Source: JAKQHY01 sp034429475 (GTDB taxonomy: Bacteria > Chloroflexota > Anaerolineae > B4-G1 > SLSP01). From it: 19,711 bases of DNA. The notes beneath the pieces are model-generated. The model did no database searches. It was not told the origin of the DNA and worked only from the letters and a program-made list of their open reading frames with translations. Position numbers and translations under genes: made by a program. Positions 1 to 7,786 of the stretch are shown here, in pieces (position 1 is the stretch's first letter; the number at the start of each line of letters is the position of its first letter). The stretch is taken from positions 1-19,711 of the forward strand of contig DAOUGD010000053.1 in assembly GCA_034429475.1 (NCBI GenBank), in the 5' to 3' direction.

Positions 1-451
1 GGGGCGTCTTGAGCGGGGGCGGGGACGCCGGCGCTTCAGGCCGGGCGGCGACGGGGGGAACTGCAACCGGCGCCGCGGACGGCGCAGAACTCGCGGCCGC
101 CGGCTCCTTTTGCAGATAACTTCGCGCAAACGTCACCAGCTCTTTCATCCCGGCCACCACTTCCCGGCGGACGGCATCGCCCGGGACAGCTTCCAACGCG
201 CGATAACGCACATCCTTAACGTAGATTTCCCATTCACCGATTTCGCTGCGCCGTATTCCTAACAGATAAGATTCGCCCGGCGCGGTTGCAGCAGAAAAGG
301 GAGCCGAAGAAACATGGAGCCGCGGATCGTTGCGTTGAGTCCGCGACTTAAAATACATCCCCAACCAAAAACTAATCCCAATGATGCCAACGAAAATCAT
401 CAGCAACAAGGGTAGAAGAAAATCTAATGACATGGATTCTTGTATTCCCAT
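1..451 (-). CDS. Membrane-anchored protein of unknown function (3' end beyond window)
   Basis: The reading frame is open from an ATG at 451 to the left edge, about 150 codons, so the C-terminus is missing. The start is chosen because GGGAGG lies six bases upstream; a second in-frame Met is at codon 7. After a short lead, residues about 9-30 form one strong hydrophobic segment (LDFLLPLLLMIFVGIIGISF), so the protein is probably a single-pass inner-membrane protein with a short outside N-terminus. A compact polar domain of about 80 residues follows (containing SYLLGIRRSEIGEWEIYVKD), then a Pro/Ala-rich low-complexity tail that runs off the window. The gene starts three bases after the methyltransferase stop and is the last visible gene of the hisS operon. 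I recognise no family. The gene itself is clear; its function is unknown. Confidence 0.75.
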   Translation of the reverse strand, partial: MGIQESMSLDFLLPLLLMIFVGIIGISFWLGMYFKSRTQRNDPRLHVSSAPFSAATAPGESYLLGIRRSEIGEWEIYVKDVRYRALEAVPGDAVRREVVAGMKELVTFARSYLQKEPAAASSAPSAAPVAVPPVAARPEAPASPPPLKTP

Positions 452-454
452 TTT

Positions 455-1186
455 TTACCTCCCATGTGTGGGCAAGTGAGGCCTTGCCTTAACCACGTGA
501 ACACATTCCCCTATCAGATGAACCTTCCCCGCCGCCGGCAACAGCCATTCCAGACAGACGGCCAACACAAATGTAGGGACATTCCACACCAGATAGGAAG
601 GATCCTCCACATATTCCAGCCGGCGCAACACCAACCCCGCCTGCACGGCCAACTGCGCCAGCCTCTCCTCCGTGTTAGCCCGATAATAGGTCGGGAACGC
701 ATCCGCCTCCGCGCGCCCGTAAACCCACGGCACGAGCGTCCGCTGCAAGCGCCCCAACCGCTGCCCCAGCCAGGGCAGGGGATGGCGAGCGTTGGGGGTG
801 AGGAAGATGAAACGCCCTCCCGGTCGCAGGACGCGCGCGATTTCGGCCAACGTTAGGGCGGGATCAGGCAGATGTTCCAACACCCACGAAGATGTCACCA
901 GATCGAAAACGCCGTCGGCAAAGGGCAAATGCGTCGCCTCGGCGCAGGCGCGCGGCAGCGCCGGTGTTCGATGCTCCTGCAGCGAACCCTCGTCGGGGTC
1001 TACCCCACACCAATGGCCGGTGGCCCCCAGCCGCTCCACGATGCCGCCGCGTCCGCAGCCTAGGTCGAGCACGCGCGTCTCCGGCGTGAGATAGGCTGTC
1101 ACCCGCGCCTGGTAGCGCGCGGTAGCCGGTTCCCATCCTGGAGCGAGTGTGGCATAACGGCGGCGATAACGTTCTAAACGATCCAT
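455..1186 (-). CDS. Class I SAM-dependent methyltransferase
   Basis: A 243-residue protein with the usual Rossmann methyltransferase motifs. Motif I is VLDLGCGRG at about residues 39-47. The acidic ribose-binding strand is CGVDPDEG. The post-motif region is PFADGVFDLVTSSWVLEHLPDP, followed by EIARVLRPGGRFIFLTPN, which is the Methyltransf_11 signature. The substrate cannot be read from sequence. Its position directly after a glycosyltransferase suggests a role in modifying a glycan, lipid or cell-surface product, but that is inference. It starts three bases after the glycosyltransferase stop with no clear Shine-Dalgarno sequence, so translational coupling is likely. The C-terminal half has a hydrophobic stretch (LVWNVPTFVLAVCLEWLLPAAG) that could touch the membrane. 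Family assignment is confident. Confidence 0.9.
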   Translation of the reverse strand: MDRLERYRRRYATLAPGWEPATARYQARVTAYLTPETRVLDLGCGRGGIVERLGATGHWCGVDPDEGSLQEHRTPALPRACAEATHLPFADGVFDLVTSSWVLEHLPDPALTLAEIARVLRPGGRFIFLTPNARHPLPWLGQRLGRLQRTLVPWVYGRAEADAFPTYYRANTEERLAQLAVQAGLVLRRLEYVEDPSYLVWNVPTFVLAVCLEWLLPAAGKVHLIGECVHVVKARPHLPTHGR

Positions 1187-1189
1187 CTG

Positions 1190-2392
1190 TTAAAGCGCGA
1201 GTTGCGTCAACAGCGGCGGCAGCAAATGCTCCCAATCGTAACGGGCAGCGAAGGCGGGGGCCTGCTGCGTGTATGCGGCGCGCGCGGCGGAATCTTGCGC
1301 CAGTTGGATGCAGGCGGCGGCAAACGTCGCCGGATCATCCGCCAGGAGCATCGCCTCGGCGGCATCGGGAAACCCTTCGGCGCCCAGCGTGGTGGAGACG
1401 ACGGCTTTGCCCATCGCGGTGGATTCGAGCAGCTTAAGGCGCGTCCCGCCGCCCACGAGCAGCGGCACGACGTAGACCGCCGCCGCCGCGATGTAGGGGC
1501 GGGTGTCGGGCACGGCGCCGGTGATGACGATGCCCGGCAGCGCGCGCAGCGGCTCCAGGCGGGCGTGCGGCTGGCGGCCCACGATGTAGAAGTGCGCGTC
1601 GGGCAGCACGCTCCGCACCTGGGGCCAGACCTTTTCGACGAACCACAGCACACCGTCCACGTTGGGGCGAAAATTCATCGTGCCGGTGAAGACGAAGGCC
1701 GGTTGGCGCAGGTCGGCCGGCGCGACTTCGGCGGCATAATCAGCGACGTAAATGCCGTTGGGAACCACCAGGGGCTTCAAGCCGGGGGCGAGGTCGCGCA
1801 AAGCGTCGGCGTCGGCGTCGGAAACCGTCACGACGAGGTCGGCCCGGCGGCAAACGTCCGCCTCATGGCGGCGCAGCCGCCGCCATTGCACGGCGGAATA
1901 GGCCGCGCCGATCCAGCGCGTTGGGCGGCGCGCGTCGGTGCGGCAGGCGCGCTGTTGCAGCAAATACTCGCAGTTGTGATCGTCAAAGGTGACGCGCGGC
2001 CGCCGGGTGCGGTCCCACACCTCATCCAGATAGCCCGTCAACTCCAACCCTTCCACCTGCACCCAATCGAAGGAAGTGGCATCCAGCCAGGCGCGCAGCG
2101 TCTCGCGGAAGGGCTGGCTTTCCAGGCGCAGGAGCAAATCGGGGCGGGGGTCGGTCAACAGTTGCGTCAGCCGTTGGACGAGGGTGCGGGTGGGTTGTGG
2201 GAAGACGGCCACCCGCGCGACGCTGTCCTGGATAGCCGCCGGCGCAGTCGGCTCCTGATCCGGCGCGGCAAAGGTGAGCAGGGAGACGGTGTGGTGGGCG
2301 GCCAGACCGCGCAGCAGCCCCCAGTTCCGCAGCGCCGTCCCCTGACGCGGTGGATAGGGAATTTGGGGGGTGAGCATCAGAATATGCGACAT
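1190..2392 (-). CDS. Glycosyltransferase, family 4 (GT-B fold)
   Basis: A 400-residue GT-B glycosyltransferase. The N-terminal acceptor domain opens with HILMLTPQIPYPPRQGTALR, typical of GT4 sugar transferases, and includes the segment VTFDDHNCEY. The C-terminal nucleotide-sugar domain has FVFTGTMNFRPNVDGVLWF, then YIAAAAVYVVPLLVGGGTRL and KLLESTAMGKAVVSTTLGAEGF, where the E of LLES is the family's sugar-nucleotide-binding acidic residue. The ATG at 2392 is chosen because homology begins there; the 13 codons upstream (to 2431) read into the preceding gene and look non-coding. The start lies one base after the previous stop, with only a weak GGATG-like ribosome site, so coupling is likely. It probably acts on the cytosolic membrane face, moving a sugar to a lipid or glycan acceptor. 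Donor and acceptor cannot be told. Confidence 0.88.
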   Translation of the reverse strand: MSHILMLTPQIPYPPRQGTALRNWGLLRGLAAHHTVSLLTFAAPDQEPTAPAAIQDSVARVAVFPQPTRTLVQRLTQLLTDPRPDLLLRLESQPFRETLRAWLDATSFDWVQVEGLELTGYLDEVWDRTRRPRVTFDDHNCEYLLQQRACRTDARRPTRWIGAAYSAVQWRRLRRHEADVCRRADLVVTVSDADADALRDLAPGLKPLVVPNGIYVADYAAEVAPADLRQPAFVFTGTMNFRPNVDGVLWFVEKVWPQVRSVLPDAHFYIVGRQPHARLEPLRALPGIVITGAVPDTRPYIAAAAVYVVPLLVGGGTRLKLLESTAMGKAVVSTTLGAEGFPDAAEAMLLADDPATFAAACIQLAQDSAARAAYTQQAPAFAARYDWEHLLPPLLTQLAL

Positions 2393-2393
2393 C

Positions 2394-2915
2394 TTATTGC
2401 ATCCGCAATCGTCCGACCGCCGCGCCAACAATGAGGGCTACGTGTAAGGCGCCCCAAATCAGGCCGACGGCTCCCCAGGCGTTGCCCGCGGCGATAGACC
2501 CAAGACTGTTCAACAGGCTCAACAGAAAAACGGGCGCACTGCTGACCACCAGACTCACACCCACGACCCACCATTGATGGCTGCCGTAGCGGCGGCCCAC
2601 GGCCCGCCAGACGACTTCCGCCACACCCACCCCGGCCAGTGGGGAAAGAAAAATCACGTACCATCCCAAGAGGGGTAAGATGCTGGCGATGCCGCCCAAC
2701 ACCAACGCGATCGCAACGGCAATGACGTAGTCGGTAAGCCGGGATTGATCAAACCGCTGCTTACGGCCCCGCAGGCAATCCGGGCAGAGGTAGCCAACGG
2801 GCGTGCGGCGCGCGCAGCGGGTACAGATGGGCGTCCCGCACTGATAACACGCCAGGGTGGTTTCAGTTTTGGAGTGCCACTTACAGTATTGGACTTCTTC
2901 ATTATAAGGTGTCAT
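2394..2915 (-). CDS. B-box-type zinc-finger membrane protein
   Basis: A 173-residue protein with two parts. Residues about 11-47 carry paired metal ligands (C11, H14, C23, C26, C31, C34, C44, C47) spaced like a bacterial B-box or rubredoxin-like zinc module: EVQYCKWH, CYQCGTPICTRC, YLCPDCLRG. Residues about 62-170 hold three or four hydrophobic segments with small-residue-rich helices. It is therefore likely an integral membrane protein with a cytosolic zinc-binding head. The ATG is preceded by GGAG five bases upstream, and the start touches the NAD kinase stop. This architecture occurs as a hypothetical protein in many bacteria, and no activity is known to me. Its place between NAD kinase and a glycosyltransferase gives no clear functional clue. 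Confidence 0.8.
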   Translation of the reverse strand: MTPYNEEVQYCKWHSKTETTLACYQCGTPICTRCARRTPVGYLCPDCLRGRKQRFDQSRLTDYVIAVAIALVLGGIASILPLLGWYVIFLSPLAGVGVAEVVWRAVGRRYGSHQWWVVGVSLVVSSAPVFLLSLLNSLGSIAAGNAWGAVGLIWGALHVALIVGAAVGRLRMQ

Positions 2916-3755
2916 CTAATCTCCATGACGCGGGCTGAGGCGTTCCACCAGGGTGCGGTAGAAATCATTCCGGCTGCGCAGCCGCAGGAAGGCAGCCTTG
3001 AGCGGGCTGCGCGCCACCCGCACCACATCGTCGTGCAACAGTTCGCCTTCCATACGCCCGTCTACGGTGAGCATACCGGGCATACCGGTGTCTACTTTGA
3101 CGGTGACGACGGCGTCGGCGTCCAGCACCAGGGGCCGTTCCAGGCTCAAATGCGGCGCCGCCGGGGTCAACAAGAAATTGGCAATCCAGGGGGGCAGGAT
3201 CGGGCCGCCGGACGCATAGGCATACGCCGTCGAACCGGTGGCCGTCGCCAGGATCAATCCATCGGCGACGTAGCGGGTGAGGAACGCGCCATCCACGTGC
3301 GTTTCCAGGCGCATCGTGCGGGCCAGCGCGCCACGGCTGATGACCGCGTCGTTCAGCGCATCCTCCTGAGCAATGGTAATGGCCTCGCGCAGCAGCGTCA
3401 CCCGCAGCATCATCCGCGTTTCGATCCAGCCTTCTCCGGCCAACACGCGCGTCAGGCCTTCCTCCCACGCTTCCGGCGACAGCTCGGTCAAAAAGCCCAC
3501 CCGCCCCAGGTTGATGCCCAACACCGGGACGCCGGCCGGCGCCGCGCTCTGCATCGCGCGCAAAATCGTGCCGTCGCCCCCCAAGGTGATGAAGAGATCG
3601 GCCGGCTCATGCTCATAAATCGGCACGTTCTCTTGTCCGGCGCACAGCCAGGCGCGGCGGGCGCGTGCCTTCAGCCACGCCAGGATTTCTTCCCCCAGGA
3701 TTCGGGAGGCTTCGACGTGGGGGTTGTAGATCAAGCCGAGCGTGTTAATGTTCAC
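2916..3755 (-). CDS. nadK: NAD kinase (ATP-NAD kinase)
   Basis: Phosphorylates NAD to NADP in the cytosol. Diagnostic motifs are LGGDGT (residues about 58-63), INLGRVGFLTE, the NDAVISRG acidic motif and DGLILATATGSTAYAYASGG, the NAD-binding and catalytic core of the family. The C-terminus has VTVKVDTGMPGMLTVDGR, also conserved. I chose a GTG start at 3755, seven bases after the hisS stop, because homology begins at LGLIYNPH and the length (279 residues) fits bacterial NadK. An ATG at 3803 would add 16 residues and overlap hisS by 41 bases; neither start has a strong ribosome site. It is the second gene of the hisS operon. It supplies NADP, which may matter for the NAD(P)H-linked modules across the divergent promoter, but that link is speculative. 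Confidence 0.94.
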   Translation of the reverse strand: MNINTLGLIYNPHVEASRILGEEILAWLKARARRAWLCAGQENVPIYEHEPADLFITLGGDGTILRAMQSAAPAGVPVLGINLGRVGFLTELSPEAWEEGLTRVLAGEGWIETRMMLRVTLLREAITIAQEDALNDAVISRGALARTMRLETHVDGAFLTRYVADGLILATATGSTAYAYASGGPILPPWIANFLLTPAAPHLSLERPLVLDADAVVTVKVDTGMPGMLTVDGRMEGELLHDDVVRVARSPLKAAFLRLRSRNDFYRTLVERLSPRHGD

Positions 3756-3762
3756 CCGTTCG

Positions 3763-5028
3763 CTACTGCCCCAACGCCCGCATGAGATAAGCAGCCACGC
3801 CATCCAACGTCGCGGTCTCTTGCGCGCCGCTCGCCATGTTGCGCAAGGTCACCACGCCCTGCGCGATTTCGTCCTCGCCGACGATGAGGGTGAAGCGCGC
3901 TCCGCTCTTATCGGCCTGGCGGAGCTGCGAGCGCAGGCTGCCGCCCATCGCAATCTGCGCGCCGAGGCCGGTCTGTCGCAGGGTGACGAGCCATTGTGCA
4001 GCGTGGCGCGCGGTGGCGTCGCCCAGGAAGGCGATGAACACCAGTGGGGCGGCCAGCGGCGGCACGGCGATGTGCTGCGCCTGCATCACCATGACGGCGC
4101 GCTCCATTCCGGCGGCAAAGCCGACGCCGGGCGTCGGTCGCCCGCCGAGCAGCTCGATCAGGCCGTCGTAGCGCCCGCCGCCGCACACCGCCGCTTGCGC
4201 GCCGATGCCTTCGGCCCACACCTCAAAGACGGTCTTGGTGTAATAATCCAGCCCACGGACGAGCCGGGAGTTGATGGTGTAGGGCTTTCCCAGGTGTTCC
4301 AAATAACCGCGCAGCTTGGTGAAGTGCGCCGCGCACTCCCCGCAGAGATGCTCCAACAGCTTGGGCGCGCTGGCGATGACCGGCTGGCACTGCGGCTGTT
4401 TGCAATCCAGCACGCGCAGGGGATTGAGGGTAGCCCGCCGCTTGCAGTCGTCGCAGATCACACCCGCGTGAGCGCGATAGTGTTCGGCGAGCAGGTTCAC
4501 GTACTGCGGCCGGCAGATCGGGCAGCCGGTCGAGTGGACCTGGAACGCGAGGTTCTGGAAGCCGAAACTGTCGTAAATGTCCCAGGCCAACAGCATGATT
4601 TCCAGATCGGCCAGCGGGTCTTGCACCCCCAAAATTTCCGCGTTGAATTGGTGGAACTGCCGGTAGCGCCCGGCCTGCGGTTGTTCGTGGCGGAAGATCG
4701 GGCCGATGGAATACAGCTTGACAGGCTTGGGCAACACCTGCATCCCATTTTCGATGTAAGCGCGCACCACCCCGGCGGTGAACTCCGGGCGCAGGGCGAT
4801 CTCATTCCCGCCCCGGTCTTTGAAGGCGTACATCTCCTTCTCGACGATATCGGTGGCGTCGCCCACGCCCCGGTTGAACAGCTCGGTGAGTTCAAAGATA
4901 GGGGTGTCAATCCGCTCGAAGCCGTAGGCGCGCGCAATTTCGGCGACGCGCGTGCGCAAGTGTTCCCAATACGGCTGTTCCGCCGGTAGGATGTCTTGGG
5001 TTCCTTTGAGACGTGCATACTTGGGCAT
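3763..5028 (-). CDS. hisS: Histidine--tRNA ligase
   Basis: Charges tRNA-His with histidine; essential, cytosolic, class II synthetase, 421 residues (normal length). The N-terminus has KGTQDILP. Class II motif 2 is IFRHEQPQAGRYRQFHQFNAEILG (about 111-134). The histidine-specific motifs are LVRGLDYYTKTVFE (about 256-269) and VCGGGRYDGLIELLGG, followed by motif 3 GVGFAAGMER (about 301-310). Between motif 2 and the HisA motif lies a cysteine-rich insertion with C169-x2-C172, C192-x2-C195, C209, C214 and C229-x2-C232, seen in some bacterial HisRS lineages and possibly metal-binding. The last about 100 residues are the anticodon-binding domain. The ribosome site GAGG lies six bases before the ATG. 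It leads the minus-strand operon and has its own good promoter. Confidence 0.97.
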   Translation of the reverse strand: MPKYARLKGTQDILPAEQPYWEHLRTRVAEIARAYGFERIDTPIFELTELFNRGVGDATDIVEKEMYAFKDRGGNEIALRPEFTAGVVRAYIENGMQVLPKPVKLYSIGPIFRHEQPQAGRYRQFHQFNAEILGVQDPLADLEIMLLAWDIYDSFGFQNLAFQVHSTGCPICRPQYVNLLAEHYRAHAGVICDDCKRRATLNPLRVLDCKQPQCQPVIASAPKLLEHLCGECAAHFTKLRGYLEHLGKPYTINSRLVRGLDYYTKTVFEVWAEGIGAQAAVCGGGRYDGLIELLGGRPTPGVGFAAGMERAVMVMQAQHIAVPPLAAPLVFIAFLGDATARHAAQWLVTLRQTGLGAQIAMGGSLRSQLRQADKSGARFTLIVGEDEIAQGVVTLRNMASGAQETATLDGVAAYLMRALGQ

Positions 5029-5069
5029 AACAAACCTCGTCCAGTGATTTTGTGGAATAGCCTAGGCGC

Positions 5070-5097
5070 ATTATAGGGCAGATAATAGGGATGACAA
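5070..5097 (-). promoter_or_regulatory. Sigma70-type promoter of the hisS operon
   Basis: On the minus strand, TTGTCA (5097-5092) and a perfect TATAAT (5075-5070) are separated by 16 bases. Transcription would start about 5063, giving a leader of about 35 bases before the hisS ATG. That is too short for a T-box or attenuator. The match to consensus is the best in this window. Confidence 0.75.
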
Positions 5098-5113
5098 GGA
5101 ACATTGCAGAATA

Positions 5114-5141
5114 TTGCATGATGCTGGATAGGGTGTAAAAT
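5114..5141 (+). promoter_or_regulatory. Probable sigma70-type promoter of the DRTGG/CBS/PHP genes
   Basis: TTGCAT (5114-5119) and TAAAAT (5136-5141) with a 16-base spacer, 36 bases before the first DRTGG gene, whose ATG at 5178 is preceded by GGGGAG. It is divergent from the hisS promoter and 17 bases from it. The -10 is a 5/6 match. An overlapping TTGCAG at 5104 is a possible alternative -35. Confidence 0.5.
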
Positions 5142-5177
5142 CGTGATACGAGAATTAGATAGACGGGGAGAAGAATT

Positions 5178-5543
5178 ATGACGCTAGATGAAATCCTTGA
5201 AGTTGTGGCGGGTGAGATGATTGTGGCGCCGCCATTTCCGGTGGACGTCGAACACGCTTGCTCGTCAGATTTGATGAGCGATGTGTTGATGTTCGTAAAG
5301 CCCAGCATGTTGCTGGTGACGGGTCTGACAAATCCACAGGCGGTGCGCACTGCCGACATGGCGGAGGCGCCGGCCATTTTGTTCGTGCGCGGCAAATATC
5401 CACCGGAGAATACCATCGCCCTGGCCAGAGAAATGGGGATCGCGTTGATGCTATCGCCCTACACCATGTTTGACACAGCGGGCATATTGTACGCGGCCGG
5501 CCTCCGGGGAATCGGCAAGTTGTCCACGGTACGCCAACAATAA
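5178..5543 (+). CDS. DRTGG-domain protein (first copy)
   Basis: A 121-residue single-domain protein of the DRTGG family. Family pattern visible: LLVTGLTNPQAVRTADMAEA (about residues 48-67), then AILFVRGKYPPENTIALARE and IALMLSPYTMFDTAGIL. The eponymous Asp-Arg is replaced (GLTNP where GDR is usual). DRTGG domains are small alpha/beta folds found beside CBS domains in regulatory proteins and as stand-alone genes in [FeFe]-hydrogenase operons; their molecular role is not established. A strong GGGGAG lies upstream. It heads a four-gene run (DRTGG, CBS-HATPase, DRTGG, PHP), with three bases to the next gene. Family is fairly sure, function unknown. Confidence 0.8.
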   Translation: MTLDEILEVVAGEMIVAPPFPVDVEHACSSDLMSDVLMFVKPSMLLVTGLTNPQAVRTADMAEAPAILFVRGKYPPENTIALAREMGIALMLSPYTMFDTAGILYAAGLRGIGKLSTVRQQ

Positions 5544-5546
5544 CCG

Positions 5547-6527
5547 ATGAAAGACCGTTTTGCGCTTTTCAGTCTGATGGGGCGGGAGGGGGCGCTTTCC
5601 AAAGTTCATGAATTGATCCGAGAGGTCAAAGTCTCGCGGGTTATGACCTCCGGGCCTCTGACCGTCTCGCCCAACGCAACGATGTCGCAAGTAAAAGAAT
5701 TGCTACGCCACCAACGTATTTCCGGCTGCCCGGTAGTGGAGGGGGATACCCTGGTCGGCGTTGTCAGCCTCGAAGATCTGATCCACGCCCTGGAAACGCA
5801 GAATTTGGACAGCCCCGTTCATGACTTTATGACCCACCAAAACCTCATTGTAGCTCACGCCCAGGAGCCGGTCATGGAAGCCCTGCGGCGGTTTGAAAGC
5901 ACCGGTATCGGGCGAATGCCGGTGTTGGATGGGCGCGACAAGCTGGTTGGCATTATCACGCGGGGCGACATCACCCTGGCACTGTTGCGCACACTGCAAG
6001 GGGTCTACAGCGAAGCCGAGGCGTTGCAAGATCGGCCCCAGCATTTCTTCGAGGCGCTGGAATCCGAGCGCACCGATTTGACCTTGCGGTATCACGTCAA
6101 AAAAGGGGACTTCGCACGCGGCGGGGATGCCTCTGCCAAAATCAAACAGGCGCTGCTGCGGATTGGCGCATCGCCGCAACTGGCCCGCCGCGTCGCCATC
6201 GCCACTTACGAGGCCGAAATCAACCTGATCATTCACACCGATGAAGGCGGATTCATCCATGCGGATGTGCAGCCCATGGAAATTTTAATAGTGGCGCAAG
6301 ACCCCGGTCCCGGTATCCCTGATATCGAACTGGCCCAACAGCCGGGGTATTCGACGGCGACGCCAGAGGTGCGCGAGATGGGATTCGGAGCCGGTATGGG
6401 ACTGGTCAACATCAAACGATGTACCGACGACCTGAGCATCTGGTCTATGGTCGGGGTAGGAACGCGGATCCAGATGTTCTTCAAGGTTTCACCCGATGAA
6501 GTGGGAAAGACAGGAGCACAAGGATGA
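5547..6527 (+). CDS. Tandem CBS-domain protein with C-terminal anti-sigma-type HATPase
   Basis: A 326-residue three-part regulator. Residues about 27-86 are CBS domain 1 (RVMTSGPLTVSPNATMSQVK, then GVVSLEDLIHAL). Residues about 90-150 are CBS domain 2 (VHDFMTHQNLIVAHAQEPVM, then GIITRGDITLALL). Residues about 175-315 are a GHKL ATPase of the RsbW type: N-box EAEINLIIH (223-230), G1 box DPGPGIPD (252-259), G2 box GFGAGMGLVNIKR (279-291). CBS pairs usually sense adenosine nucleotides or NAD-type ligands, and RsbW-type ATPases bind sigma or anti-anti-sigma partners or phosphorylate them. A nucleotide-sensing switch acting on a partner is therefore a reasonable inference. No clear ribosome site; it starts three bases after the DRTGG stop and overlaps the next gene by ATGA. 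Confidence 0.88.
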   Translation: MKDRFALFSLMGREGALSKVHELIREVKVSRVMTSGPLTVSPNATMSQVKELLRHQRISGCPVVEGDTLVGVVSLEDLIHALETQNLDSPVHDFMTHQNLIVAHAQEPVMEALRRFESTGIGRMPVLDGRDKLVGIITRGDITLALLRTLQGVYSEAEALQDRPQHFFEALESERTDLTLRYHVKKGDFARGGDASAKIKQALLRIGASPQLARRVAIATYEAEINLIIHTDEGGFIHADVQPMEILIVAQDPGPGIPDIELAQQPGYSTATPEVREMGFGAGMGLVNIKRCTDDLSIWSMVGVGTRIQMFFKVSPDEVGKTGAQG

Positions 6528-6856
6528 TCGTACGTGAGATCGTGGACAAGTTAGCGCTGGCCGTACTGGCCGGGGAAGCGCACCTGGATCGTGAAGTAGA
6601 GGGCGGCTACGTCGCCGATTTATTAAGCTGTGTTATGGTCGGCGCCAAGGCGAATGTGGTGTGGGTGACGTTGCAGACCCACATCAACATCGTAGCCGTG
6701 GCCGCACTCAACGAGGTAGCCTGCATCATCGTTGCCGAGGGCGCGGCAGTCCCGCAGCCGACGCTGGACAAGGCCACCGAGCAGGATGTGGTTATCCTAT
6801 CCAGCGTACTGCCGATCTACGAGACGGTAGGCCAACTGATCGCTATGGGCGTCTAG
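6524..6856 (+). CDS. DRTGG-domain protein (second copy)
   Basis: A 110-residue stand-alone DRTGG domain, distantly similar to the gene at 5178. Matching elements are VADLLSCVMVGAKANVVWVT, VAVAALNEVACIIVAEGA and VVILSSVLPIYETVGQL, the usual beta-alpha-beta layout of the family. It overlaps the CBS-HATPase gene by four bases, so the two are translationally coupled and probably made in fixed ratio. Like the first copy it lacks the exact DRTGG residues. Two DRTGG genes around a CBS-ATPase gene is a known layout of hydrogenase accessory clusters. No enzymatic residues can be pointed to. Confidence 0.78.
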   Translation: MIVREIVDKLALAVLAGEAHLDREVEGGYVADLLSCVMVGAKANVVWVTLQTHINIVAVAALNEVACIIVAEGAAVPQPTLDKATEQDVVILSSVLPIYETVGQLIAMGV

Positions 6857-6919
6857 CATCACAGATATCCGGTTTTCTTAACAACTGGATGTCTGAATTG
6901 CCAGGCCGGGTGAGGGAAG

Positions 6920-7663
6920 ATGCACGACTATCACGTTGACCTGCATATTCACACCGTTCTATCGGCCTGTGCGGAGGTGGAGATGATCCCCCCGCTGATT
7001 GTTGAAGAGGCTCTTTACAAAGGACTCCATGGCATTGCGATCACCGACCACAACGCCACGGCCAATGTAACCGCAGTAATAGAAGCGGCGCGCGGCACAG
7101 ACCTGGTCGTGCTGCCGGGGATGGAGCTGCTGACCAAAGAAGAAGTGGATGTGGTGTGTGTTTTCGACAACCTGGCGCAGGCCGCTGCCTGGCAAGCGCA
7201 AGTGGACGCCTGGTCACTGCCCCTGGAAAACGACGTCGCCCGGTTCGGCGCGCAGTACGTGGTGGATGCCGCCGGCGACTTCGTGTCCGAAGATACCCGG
7301 ATGCGCAAGGCCCCGGTGATGGTCGGGTTGGAGGAAGCAGCGCGCGCCGTCCATGCGCTGGGAGGGCTGTTCATTCCGGCGCACGTCGAACGCGACGTTT
7401 ACGGCCTGATGCATACCCTGGGGTTCTGGCCGCCTGACTTAGAAGCCGACGCCGCCGAAGTGTCCCACGTGCTGCGCCCTCGTCAGGCTCACGAACAGTA
7501 CCCCTCTCTGCGCAACATCCCCATTATCTCCAACTCCGACGCCCACTTCCTGGACTGGATCGGTCATGTGCGCACGGTGTTCCGGCTGGCGGCGACGCCG
7601 TCCGTCGCCGCCCTGCGTGAAGCGCTGCAAGGAAGCGGTGGTCAAGGCTTTTATGTGCCGTGA
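6920..7663 (+). CDS. PHP-domain metal-dependent phosphoesterase
   Basis: A 247-residue PHP-family hydrolase of the TrpH/YciV type. Metal-site motifs are present in order: DLHIHT (H9, H11), ITDHN (D43, H44), PGMELLT (E69), PAHVERD (H155) and SNSDAHFLD (D207, H209). It should bind a trinuclear metal centre and hydrolyse a phosphate ester or short nucleotide; the substrate is unknown. The start ATG has GAGG four bases upstream and follows a 63-base gap in which I see no other signal. PHP genes are repeatedly found in [FeFe]-hydrogenase operons next to DRTGG and HATPase genes. By inference it belongs to that accessory set here. Confidence 0.88.
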   Translation: MHDYHVDLHIHTVLSACAEVEMIPPLIVEEALYKGLHGIAITDHNATANVTAVIEAARGTDLVVLPGMELLTKEEVDVVCVFDNLAQAAAWQAQVDAWSLPLENDVARFGAQYVVDAAGDFVSEDTRMRKAPVMVGLEEAARAVHALGGLFIPAHVERDVYGLMHTLGFWPPDLEADAAEVSHVLRPRQAHEQYPSLRNIPIISNSDAHFLDWIGHVRTVFRLAATPSVAALREALQGSGGQGFYVP

Positions 7664-7714
7664 AGTGGGAACAATGTCACTGAGGACAAGGCGCTCTAAC
7701 CGTTATAATACTAT

Positions 7715-7742
7715 TTGGCCTCTGATCACTTTGAGGTATACT
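7715..7742 (+). promoter_or_regulatory. Possible promoter of the NuoE/NuoF gene run
   Basis: TTGGCC (7715-7720) and TATACT (7737-7742) with a 16-base spacer would start a transcript near 7749 and a leader of about 155 bases carrying the attenuator-like structure. Other TATAAT boxes occur at 7704-7709 and 7884-7889 without convincing -35 partners. The start site is therefore uncertain. Confidence 0.35.
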
Positions 7743-7786
7743 ATAGCGAGTGTACCTGGAATTTAATGCATCCCCAGATTCATGGA

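Noticed and set aside
1202..2434. 410-codon plus-strand frame antisense to the glycosyltransferase
   Set aside because: Composition is Gly/Arg/His/Gln-rich with no motif; the opposite strand encodes a clear GT4 enzyme. It is a GC-bias shadow.
3742..4989. 415-codon plus-strand frame antisense to hisS
   Set aside because: No family features, and the minus strand encodes complete HisRS motifs. It is a shadow.
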